DNA from: Xylaria sp. FL1777
Taxonomy: Eukaryota; Ascomycota; Sordariomycetes; Xylariales; Xylariaceae
Assembly: GCA_022578965.1 (NCBI GenBank)
Contig: MU400724.1
Coordinates: 1-64,000 of the forward strand
DNA length: 64,000 nt
Direction: 5' to 3'
The notes under the pieces are model-generated. The model did not search any database and was not told the DNA's origin. It saw only the letters and a program-made list of their open reading frames with translations. Positions 38,550 to 47,963 of this stretch are shown here, piece by piece (the stretch's first letter is position 1; every line of letters starts with the position of its first letter). The position numbers and the translations under genes are program-made.

Positions 38550-41492
38550 ATGAGGTTTCAAACTCTTGCTGCGGCCCTGTCCGTGACTTCGGCAGCCGTC
38601 GCGGTCCCTGCTGACGCCTTTGCAGAAGAGCGCGCCCGGTCTGCCGCCGATGCTACGGACTGGGACGCGGCCTATACAAAAGCCAACGCCGCGCTCGCCA
38701 AGTTATCATCGAATGACAAAATCAACATCGTGACCGGAGTGGGCTGGGGTAAGGGCCCTTGCGTGGGTAACACGCCGGCGATTAGCTCTATACGTTACCC
38801 GTCGCTCTGCCTCCAGGTCAGTCCGCTAGAGTCTTTCATACCCCAATCAACATAATTTAGGGGGTTCCTCCCCCTCCTAGGGCTGCAAGCTCCGAACATC
38901 CCTTTCGTTTTCTTTCATATATAACAATAACTAACTCCAGGTTACTAACTAGGATGGACCCCTTGGCATCCGGTACGGCACAAAAGTGAACGCATTCACC
39001 CCAGGTATCCAGGCGGCCTCGACCTGGGACCGAACTCTGATCCGCCAGCGAGGGCAGTTTAGTATGTGCACACTGGAGTCATTTCCCCCCCTTTCTAGTA
39101 ACCTGAGAACTCCCACCATGTCTTGGGAGCATGCATCAGGGGCATAATATTCACCCGAAAGAGTAATTACTGACTCCAGTGACTATAGTGGGCGAAGAAA
39201 CAAAGGGGTGTGGTATCCAGTTAGTCCCCTGGAGTCATTATTTCCCCCTTTTGGCAGGTTTTGGGCCTCATTGCCCCTGCATGCTCCTGAAACATAAACT
39301 GGAATCTTACTCTTTTCAGTAATTGCTAACTCCAGCGTGTAAACAGTGTCCTTCTGGGTCCCGTTGCAGGACCTCTAGGCAAATACGCAGCCGGTGGTAG
39401 GAACTGGGAAGGGTTCGGAGCTGATCCCTATCTACAGGGCATCGCGATGGCGGAGACCATTGAGGGACTGCAAAGCGTTGGCGTCCAGGCGACCGCAAAG
39501 CACTTTATCCTCAACGAGCAGGAGCTGAACCGTGAGACCATGAGTTCCACCATTGACGACCGTACAATGCACGAGTTGTACCTGTGGCCGTTCGCGGATG
39601 CAGTACACGCAAATGTCGCCTCGATCATGTGCTCCTACAACAAGATTAATGTAAACGACTACCTATATCCCGCCCCAATTTGTCACATAGTCAGCGCCAC
39701 AATAAACATCTACTGACTGGTGAAATAGGGAACCTGGGCATGCGAGAACGATGGGACTATGAACAAGCTACTAAAACAGGAGCTCGGCTTCAAAGGCTAC
39801 GTAATGACCGACTGGAACGCCCAGCACAGCACGCAGCAGGCGGCCAATGCAGGGCTGGACTTGACGATGCCGGGCTCCGATTTTAACGGTGGAACGGTGC
39901 TCTGGGGCTCGAAGCTAAGCCAGGCCATCAGCAGTGGACAGGTGCAGCAGTCCCGAGTGGACGACAGTAAGCCTTCCCTGGACTCGTCTTCTTCCTGCTC
40001 TGGCCTCTTGTGGAGGCAGCAATCTTCAGTTGCGCCAATGAACGAACGTGTCTTGGGAGTATACAGAACTCCCGAGCCCAGTGCATACTCCATCTGAAAG
40101 AGTAGTCACTAACTCTAGCGTCCTATAGTGGTTCGTCGCATCCTCGCGGCGTGGTATCTCCTTGGCCAGGATGCTAGCTACCCTAGCGTCAACCTCAACG
40201 CTAACGTACAAGGGACGCACAATACGAACATCCGCGCGGTCGCACGCGATGGCATTGTGCTGCTCAAGAACGAAGGCAACGCATTACCCCTGAAGAAGCC
40301 CGGGAAGCTTGGCCTTGTCGGCTCAGCCGCAGTGCTTGGTCAGCACGGTCAGAACGCATGCAGTGACCAAGGTTGCAACACGGGGGCTCTAGGAATGGGC
40401 TGGGGCTCGGGCACGGCGACGTACCCGTACTTCAGCGCGCCGGCAGACGCGATTAAGGCGCGTGCACAGTCCGACGGCACGCAAGTTACCGTCTCGTCGA
40501 CGGATAGCACGGGAGCCGTGAGTGGCGCCGTGAACGGCGCGGATGCTGCCATCGTATTTATAACGGCGGACTCGGGCGAGGGCTATATCGTGGTGGAGGG
40601 CAATACGGGCGACAGGAACAACTTGGACCCGTGGCACAACGGCAACGACCTCGTCAAGGCCGTGGCAGCCATCAACAACAACGTGATCGTCGTCGTGCAC
40701 TCCGTTGGCCCCGTGATCCTCGAGACAATACTCGCGCAGCCCAACGTCAAGGCTATCGTGTGGGCGGGCCTGCCATCGCAAGAGAACGGCAACGCGCTTG
40801 TTGACGTCCTGTACGGCAACACTGCACCGTCGGGCAAGCTACCATACACCATCGCCAAGTCTGCGAGCGACTACGGCACCACTATCGCGAGGGGCAACGA
40901 TAACTTTGGCGAGGGTCTATTCATCGACTACCGTCACTTCGACAAGGCTAATATCGCGCCTCGATACGAGTTTGGTTTCGGCCTGTGTAAGTCCCTCGCC
41001 TGTTCCCCCACTTGATCAGCAAATTTGCCAACAACTATGGAACCTTGCTGCTACCTTTGCAACTACTGACATCAATTATGTTCAGCCTATACTAACTTCA
41101 CCTACTCCGGCATTGCCATTGAAGGAAAGCCCACATCAGGCGCCGCTATCGGGAATATCGTTCCGGGCGGGCGAGCAGATCTCTGGGACACCGCCGCGAC
41201 CGTGACCGCGACGATCGCCAACTCTGGAAGCGTGAAGGGCGCCGAGGTAGCGCAGCTCTACGTAGGGTACCCAGAATCAGCCAATGCGCCGCCTAAGCAG
41301 CTACGCGGCTTCGAGAAGGCAATCCTCGACGTGGGTGCTAAAACCACCATCTCATTCAAGCTTCTGCGCCGCGACATCAGTATCTGGGACTCAACAAAGC
41401 AGAACTGGGTTATACCCGCGGGTGAATTTACTTTCTACGTGGGTTCAAGCAGTCGTGATATCCGGCAGACTAGCACGCTCACGGTAGCGTGA
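38550..41492 (+). CDS. Secreted GH3 beta-glucosidase
   Basis: Hydrolyses terminal beta-glucosides, probably outside the cell. Seven exons (38550-38816, 38953-39061, 39189-39219, 39347-39650, 39729-39966, 40129-40986, 41086-41492) give 737 residues. Residues 1-19 are a signal peptide. The GH3 N-terminal domain includes [24 protein letters not shown] and the nucleophile Asp in [12 protein letters not shown]. The C-terminal domain holds [20 protein letters not shown] and SVGPVILE. A fibronectin-III-like tail ([21 protein letters not shown]) ends the protein. Without splicing the gene looks broken. With the chosen junctions every conserved block is restored, so it is intact. Four of its six introns belong to one homologous family, and exon 3 is only 31 nt long between two of them. 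This is the clearest sign of recent intron gain in the window. Confidence 0.93.
38817..38952 (+). repeat. Introner-like intron 1 of the GH3 gene
   Basis: 136 nt. Starts GTCAGTCCGCTAGAGTCTTT, nearly the same as the glycohydrolase intron. It contains TGCAAGCTCCGAACATCCC and ends with CTAACTCCAG plus GTTACTAACTAG. Confidence 0.7.
39062..39188 (+). repeat. Introner-like intron 2 of the GH3 gene
   Basis: 127 nt. CTGGAGTCA at 39073-39081 is the exact complement of TGACTCCAG at 39171-39179, which contains the branch-point CTGAC. Internal CTCCCA/TGGGAG can form a second stem. Confidence 0.75.
39220..39346 (+). repeat. Introner-like intron 3 of the GH3 gene
   Basis: 127 nt, the same length as intron 2. 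Starts GTTAGTCCCCTGGAGTCATT, shares GCATGC and CAGTAATTGCTAACTCCAG blocks with it, and ends GTAAACAG. Confidence 0.75.
39967..40128 (+). repeat. Introner-like intron 5 of the GH3 gene
   Basis: 162 nt. The 3' block GAAAGAGTAGTCACTAACTC matches intron 2 at nearly every base, as does an internal GTCTTGGGAG block, which can pair with CTCCCGAG just downstream. Confidence 0.72.
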
Positions 41493-43940
41493 GACAGAGG
41501 AAAGATGCCATTTAGCGTATAAGTAATGACAATTGTTCTTTAGGGAAGGAAGACAGAGGGGGCAAGGAGTGTATACGCGATCTCGATTATAGTAACTATG
41601 TAGTTGTAGACTTTTTCTGTGGACTTATCGCGAGGCTACCCAGGAGACCGGTCTGAGAGCTGTTTTAGCACCGCTAATCATGCCATGCAAAAGATATGCA
41701 GTGGAAACTTCAGGGAGAGAAGATTATTTCTTTGTGAAGCAGACGAAGACTCGGTCCCTACAAGAACACTTTTGTAGGAGTTTCGATTATTAGTAAGAAC
41801 CCGTTCCCAAGCCAGCACTACTTCAGTACGCCAAGTCTCGACATTCCTACTCCTTCACTCTAATATGTATAAGATGCCATGAGTAAGAATCATAAATTCT
41901 AAATTCATAGCTGGGTGATTTTGGGCCGGAGGCTGACGGTCTAGGTGGACACTGGCTTGTGCAGCTTTTTAATGTGAACAGAGACCTTCACTGTAGCTCC
42001 ACCGGCACGGCGGGCCTCCAACTTCAAGCCATAAGAGTAGAAATTGTACTTGCCCCAGAATACGTAGGTGGGCTCAGGAGTGTTCTTAAGAAGGAGCTCG
42101 AGTCGGGGGTCCGCAGTGCGGTGCAAATCTTGCTTTATGCCAGCTTTGTTAATGTTGCTCTGGCCGATGATCCTAGGGACCTGCTGGGAAGCGGGAGACT
42201 CCCGTAGACGAAAGGTTGAGTCAACCCAATTAATGGGGTCTATGTTGTGTTGTCCCTGGATGGATGGATGGTCAATATAAATGTGAGATAAAGGAGAAGG
42301 AGAGGGCTCTGTTCCAATGACAGACTTGGGGGTATCCTGGGTGATAATCGATGATTAGGTGATGGTGGCAGTAAGTGTTAGAGGGGCAAGTAAAAGTCAG
42401 ACTATTGGCTTTTGCCAACCAGCCTACTCATAAGGCCATCATTGTGGGTGATGCTCTACTGCACATGGCAGGTAGCGTTATTATGTTGTGGCTTAAGAAC
42501 TCTGGTAGGTCTTCGCGTTAGGATAGTTATGATAAAACCAGATTCACAATAATGTAAATAATGACGCAGAGAAGAGATAAATGAGAAGGGAGCAAAACTC
42601 TTTGTATGTAAGTAGGTAAATTTAGAAGTGATTGCTTAGGTACTTGATCACTCTGTTTATACATTATGGTCGGTCAATGGCACTTGTTGAGAGTCTCAAA
42701 GACTTGTATGCTCACTCGGTCTTAACCAGCAAGGCGACAATGAAACTTATTAGTCGTCAGAGTAGTACATGGGGCGTCATCAATATCTGACTCTTGTAGG
42801 TAACGATCCCTAGAGTTCAGGGATAATACCACCCAAGTACTTCATAACACGTACCTCCATGATTCCTCCTAGTCTGCTATACACGGCATACTCTTATTCT
42901 CCTCAAACCTGATTTATAAGATCGATCTCTCAACCTCGTTAAGACGCTTATATAATAATACCGCCCCTCCTTCACATGATCGCAGCCGGAGCAGACTACC
43001 TTCTCATGAAAAGGGGCTCTAAGCCTGGAGTTCATCAAGGCACTCCCGGTCATGGCAGTTTTGATAGCCCGTACAGACACATGGGCCTTACCAAATCCAA
43101 GAGTCTAGTTAAAAGAGATAAGTAGGAAAGAGAATAATAACTGAGATGCCAATTCATGGTCGCGACAACAGTGTTATCTCATACTGCGTGACGAGTTACA
43201 CTTCGCCAGGAGGCAGGCGTTAGACTGCCTCCTGCATAGAATACTGTAGATTGGGTACCTACCAACGCTATCTAGATCTGATGCGTCGGAAGGGATTCTC
43301 ATGACCCATTGCATGAGCTAACCTCCATGTAAGCGCACTCTAGGTAAACTACACATAGGTCCTGTAGCGAATAATCAATTGGCCCTCTTCAAAAGTACAT
43401 GCCCTTCCCATGCCAATCATCGCGAGACAACAAGCATCATCCTAGAACTAGAACATGCGGCTCTTTATCTATCATCAGTCTCCCCGACGTCTTATCTGTT
43501 GCTCGTACACACCTTTGGTCAAGCCGGCACCAAAACAGACAACAAGTTCAGCTCCCAACATGCAGATTTGGTATTCTCTGATTTCCGCCCGCGTGATATA
43601 TTTCTTGTGTCGCCATGCAACGTGGGTTGAGGTGGATTGTTACCTACCTATGCATCTCAATTTACGTCTCATCTTTCATTATGCTCATAAATCCATTGTA
43701 AATGCGCCAAATGCTCCAGAAGAACCACCTCCACCACCAATGCGAAACTCATGAAAGCCCATGTACATGCTTCGTAATCGTTAGGAAATGGTCGGACATA
43801 GAGTGCAGTGGCCACCATCATGTAGATCCTTAAATATAACCAAGGCGCTATAGCTTACTTCAGAGAAAACTTGCTCTCTTCCAGAAACGACCGGTCATTA
43901 CCAATACTGACAGGCCTGACAGGTGAGTAGCACCACAACA
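41493..43940. other. Convergent intergenic region between GH3 and Whi5-like genes
   Basis: Apart from the exon-like frame at 41941-42336, listed separately, I see no supported gene. A GGAT tetranucleotide run lies at about 42257-42270. Confidence 0.5.
41941..42336 (-). pseudogene. Orphan exon-like open frame, possible gene fragment
   Basis: A 131-codon frame without a methionine start runs from just after a plausible acceptor (CACCCAG at 42337) to a TAG. The C-terminal part reads like a folded conserved protein: NWVDSTFRLRESPAS, then DPRLELLLKNTPEPTYVFWG, then KYNFYSYGLKLEARRAGG, and a basic tail. I found no in-phase upstream exon with a start within about 200 bp. It may be the last exon of a decayed gene, a small unannotated gene with a distant first exon, or chance. 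I do not recognise the family. Confidence 0.35.
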
Positions 43941-45518
43941 TTACGCGCCAACCCCTGTTCCATTCCGTCGACTGTTTGGTGGCATTTGTATCTCGCCTTC
44001 TGAATCCGAACTATCAGCTGCAGCCGCCTGGTCGATCATGCGTTGTATATCGTCGTCTCCTAACGGCGGCTTAGTCCGTGCGGGGCCGCTCAAGCCGGCG
44101 GGAATCGAGAGCGACGGTCGGAGCATCGAACCGTTGATGGTTCTCCGTCGCGGCACGGGGCGCATCTGCGAGGATCCATGCTGCTCATAGCTATCCATGC
44201 CACCTGACGTATTAGGTGAACTTTCAAATTCTACACGCCTTGGCTGTACCTGTGGCCGCCCCGTGGGCAAGGCCCTCCGCCCTTGGCTGTTTACATCGCT
44301 TGTGTTTCCAGGCCGGGAGGCATGTAAAGTAGCTCGCGTGCCATTTCGCGCCTGCGACGCGTGAGGTGTAGGGAAGGTGTGCTTTAGATTAGCCGAGTTG
44401 CCCGGGCTGCTCATAAATAATAGTGTCTCCAAAGCCTCTTGCTCACGGAGATTCTGGGGCGGAGAGAAGAGGATGGGATCGATATTCGGGGTGCGGAGAT
44501 AATGCTGGCCTGGTGTGCTCTGCAACGGGCTCGGTTGTGATGGGGTATGAGGTGAAGAATGGTGAGACTGGGACAAGTACGCAGGTGTGTATCTAGTGCT
44601 GGAGTTGCGCCGTGGGTTGGTTGGCAACGCCTGACGCGGTTGAATAGGTGCGGGTGGTGCTAGAGTCGGAACTTGTGAAACGGGAGATGTCGTGCTGGGG
44701 ATCTTGGAGACACTCTCCCTCCAATAAGACTCGTAGGCTCGCCCTTGTGGGTGTTGAATCACAGGGCTCGTGGTCATACTTGACGGGTTGGATGCTGTTT
44801 GTCGGAAGCCAGCGAGTGATACCCGCGGACTTGCTGAAGAGCCATGCCTGCCATGTAATGTCGAGGTGCTGGAAGCCGGTGAAGCGGCTTGTGATGCTAG
44901 CGACTCGACTTCATCAATAGAGTGACTTTGCCAACCATTGTTCACCTTGACCATGGCGTAAGAGAGTTTCGCCTTCAACTCTGCAGAGAGCTGGTGGCAA
45001 TTATTAGCCAGTGTCTGCGCAACACGTGCCTTGACGGGTGCAATACATACCTCACCGATACGGCTCCCGGCCGTCGAAGCAAGACTCACGGCGCTCGTGT
45101 TCCTCGAATGGCCCATTCGCACGGGCGAGGCACTGGAGCGGTGGCGCGTGTGCTTGACCGCGCCGTCAGCCATCCTCTTCCGCGACTGCGCCCCGTTGAT
45201 GTCCGCGTCGCCGCGCGACACAACGATCTTCTGCTGCAAGGCGGCGAGATTAGAGAGGTGCATTAACTGGGACTCCTGGCTGGAGGAATTGCCGTTGCCA
45301 TGGCGGTTGCTGGTGTCGCTGTCGCTCTCGGGCGGGGTGAAGACGCGGTCGGTGTCATTGGAAGTGGAGGGGGTGGCCTGAAAATCTTGGGAATCGTTGC
45401 CCGAGTCAGGGAAGAGATGGCTCTGGCTGCTGGACGCGGGCTGTGGGCGGGAGCCCGCGACGTGTGCACGAGACGCGGCGAGATTGCTGTCGCCGGCAAG
45501 CTGCGACATGTCTGGCAT
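43941..45518 (-). CDS. Whi5-like G1/S transcriptional repressor
   Basis: Fungal functional analogue of Rb-type repressors, binding SBF/MBF-type factors until CDK phosphorylation. The diagnostic Whi5 (GTB-type) motif is LKAKLSYAMVKVNNGWQSHS followed by IDEVESL, residues about 161-187. A second conserved block is REQEALETLLFMSSPGNSANLKHTFP. The rest is disordered and packed with Ser/Thr-Pro sites (for example HTPSQPSPLQSTPG), expected CDK targets. The frame is open throughout, but 45050-44991 has GTATGT, a GCTAAT branch region and CACCAG and is exactly 60 nt. Removing it joins SRIGE to LSAELK, so I treat it as an intron (505 aa). A C-terminal DDDIQRMIDQAAAADSSDSEGE segment is acidic. Housekeeping cell-cycle gene. 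Family assignment is good, exact orthology to yeast Whi5 or Nrm1 is open. Confidence 0.82.
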   Translation of the reverse strand: MPDMSQLAGDSNLAASRAHVAGSRPQPASSSQSHLFPDSGNDSQDFQATPSTSNDTDRVFTPPESDSDTSNRHGNGNSSSQESQLMHLSNLAALQQKIVVSRGDADINGAQSRKRMADGAVKHTRHRSSASPVRMGHSRNTSAVSLASTAGSRIGEVCIAPVKARVAQTLANNCHQLSAELKAKLSYAMVKVNNGWQSHSIDEVESLASQAASPASSTSTLHGRHGSSASPRVSLAGFRQTASNPSSMTTSPVIQHPQGRAYESYWRESVSKIPSTTSPVSQVPTLAPPAPIQPRQALPTNPRRNSSTRYTPAYLSQSHHSSPHTPSQPSPLQSTPGQHYLRTPNIDPILFSPPQNLREQEALETLLFMSSPGNSANLKHTFPTPHASQARNGTRATLHASRPGNTSDVNSQGRRALPTGRPQVQPRRVEFESSPNTSGGMDSYEQHGSSQMRPVPRRRTINGSMLRPSLSIPAGLSGPARTKPPLGDDDIQRMIDQAAAADSSDSEGEIQMPPNSRRNGTGVGA

Positions 45519-45650
45519 GGCCGGCTGGAACAGGACGGGCGGGGAGGAGAGCCGGGGGAAGGGCGAGGAGGGCGAGGAGGGCGAAAAAGGCGAAGAGGGC
45601 GAAAAGGGGGAAGAGGGAACGCAGCCAACCAGTCAATCAATCTCTCAATC

Positions 45651-45696
45651 CAGTCAGTCAGTCAGTCAGTCAGTCCGTCCGTCAGTCCGTCCGACC
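45651..45696. repeat. CAGT/CCGT tetranucleotide repeat
   Basis: Six CAGT units grade into GTCC-type variants, 130-180 bp upstream of the Whi5-like start, in its probable promoter or 5' leader. Confidence 0.9.
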
Positions 45697-46794
45697 GAGG
45701 CAAGGCCACGCCGGCTGTCGCGTACTGTGCGTGTGCTGTGCGGCCACTCCAGCCCAGGTCGCGTCACGATATTCCTATTTCCCTCTTCTCGACACTCGGG
45801 TTCGGTGGACGGGTGCGAGCTCTGTAGGCGGCTGTAACGTGAGGGCGACGGCGGCGGATTACCCAAGAAGCCCGGGGTTGTTCTCTTCTTTGTCCCGGTT
45901 GCGAGGAGAGGAAAGCGAACACGCGTTGTCGCCAACTCAGCCAGGCTTGGAAGGATGCAAGGTCCCAATAGGTAGGTACTTGGAGCAGATGTATCTGCTA
46001 CGTGGGACGCGGATTAGGTAACGCGGTGAAACAGCACTTTGGTGATAGCCAGAGCAGCCACAGCAACGCTTCAGTCCACTGGCGGTTCGTTTTAGCTGCT
46101 GGAAGAAGGAATTGGCGCCTTGGAAGTGGTAATTTAGACACAGACGACAATGAGGGCTGCTGAACATTTGTTGAAGAGGAGGAGTTGCAGTGACGGATAC
46201 ATGTAGAGGACGACGAGTACCACGGTGGGGTGTCAGGTACAGTACCTTAGGATGTACAGTAGGTAAGTACCTCCTTCAGACCTATGTATGTAAGACATGC
46301 TGGACACGTTAGCCATGCTGGGTCAGGTGCGCTACACTAGCGTGTATTCTACCAAGTACGCAGTAGGTATCTACCTAGGTACATACTACCTTGTGTACCT
46401 ACCATATGTGTCCACTAACAGTCGCGGCACGCCATACCTACATGTATCATACCAACAACACAGGTCCTAAGTCATTAAGTGAAGCGCAAGAAGTCATGAC
46501 TGCAATCATTCCTACAGAAGTCTACCTAGACAGAGTTCTAATAGTGTCTAATTCATGTTGATCTTGAGAAATCAATGTTCTCAAGACTTTTTGGTCATAT
46601 ACTTAGAGACAGAAAGTAGATGTATGAGAGAATTGGGTAAGTAGGTATATAACATAAAGACCGCAAAGTTCGTGAGGCAGCCATGCTGCTTCCATGTAGG
46701 TACATGTAGGCATCATGATCAGGTATCATTCACCGAGGCAAGTGTACTAAGTAGGTGGTAAGTACCTAGTATATATGTTGGTTAGGTAGGTATA

Positions 46795-46820
46795 TAGGTA
46801 GGTAGGTACCTACCTACCTA
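46795..46820. repeat. Perfect 26-bp palindrome of TAGG units
   Basis: Three TAGG units meet three CCTA units around a central GGTACC with no mismatch and no loop. It is the most regular example of the window's tetranucleotide family. Confidence 0.9.
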
Positions 46821-47963
46821 CACTTACCTTGCCGACCCCACGTTCTGTGCCTGAGCCTGCCTTGAGAGTTCAAGTGATCGCCCGCATCAGCGGGAGCGGC
46901 TGCAAAAAGCAAAGTGCACAACGGACGGCGCGCTCTTCGGGCTAGCCGGTCGGAACGCTCGGACCAGTCGAACACGAGCTCACGTGACAGGCAATCATGG
47001 ATATTGTACATAATTAAGTACGCAGTAACCTTACAATTCTCCTTTCTGCCAAACCCTCTATCTCTACGATCCTATGTACTACATACACGTAGCCAATAAC
47101 CTCACCATATACTGTAGGTAGGTTGGATTAGTTGACTGGGTAATGGTGCTAATATTTCTTTATAGTCATCGGGTCAGAGCCCTTCATAACAGGTCCTTCC
47201 ACCAGATCGCAGGCTGATTTGTGCCATTCTTATTAGATTGTCAGCAAACGGCTACCTTCTATAGAGTAGTGCTCCTAATTCGCTGAAAGTGTCCCCTTTT
47301 GCTCCTTTGACTTATCTCGTCTCCTGCTACTATCCACAAACCTTGTACTCAACTCAGCTCTTATTTACGCATTGCTAAATTCTTAGAAATCGCGCAAAAA
47401 TCTGCCTATAAGCGCTTATTGAAAATATACAGGCTTTGTCATAGTCCATCCTGAAGGACTCTTGGCAGTTCTCGTAGTGGCCGGCTGCCTTCACTTTTTC
47501 GAACCCCAATTAACATTATTGCTTGGTTTGCATTTCACTATAACATCACGCTGGTTTGAATTGACGTCATTGTTTATCTTGCTGTAGCCATGCTAGCTTT
47601 CTTCTGGTAGCTCTATGCCGAAGGGTGAATTCTCGACAGACACCAGATACCGTGGTCTACCCTCGCCGCTTTGAGATGTCTGAACACTCTGGAAAACAAA
47701 TACTGAGAATGTTGATAGTCACAGAACTATCGAGAAAATTGGCATTCATTTGCCCTCATCCCTTGGTATCGGGAATATCATCTTTACTCGTTGTTTCGGT
47801 GATTTCAATCGTGAGACGCCCTCTCTTACCTGAACGCCAAGCCATGCAGCCATACATACGATGAACGGGAAAACGACACAAAATTTATAGACAAACCAAA
47901 GGCAACATAATGCCAACGGGTAACCCATAATAAAACACATTAATGAGAACCGGAATCATGGCT

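Larger units (their letters stand above)
45519..47963. other. Whi5-like promoter and long repeat-rich intergenic region
   Basis: The first 400 bp upstream of the Whi5-like ATG are CT/GA-rich with a CAGT repeat. About 46250-46830 is dense in TAGG/GGTACC words, including a perfect palindrome. Small frames at 46814-47940 are unconvincing. Confidence 0.5.

Noticed and set aside
38550..41492. GH3 gene as a pseudogene, because its conserved blocks lie in different frames with stops between them
   Set aside because: All six gaps resolve into introns with good splice sites, and the spliced protein has every catalytic block in phase.
42028..42230. RxLR-like effector motif in the orphan frame (STFRLRES)
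   Set aside because: RxLR effectors belong to oomycetes; the frame has no signal peptide and the motif does not match properly.
45263..45640. Proline/arginine-rich frames antisense to and upstream of the Whi5-like start
   Set aside because: They arise from GC-skewed repeats in the promoter and coding region and have no protein-like features.
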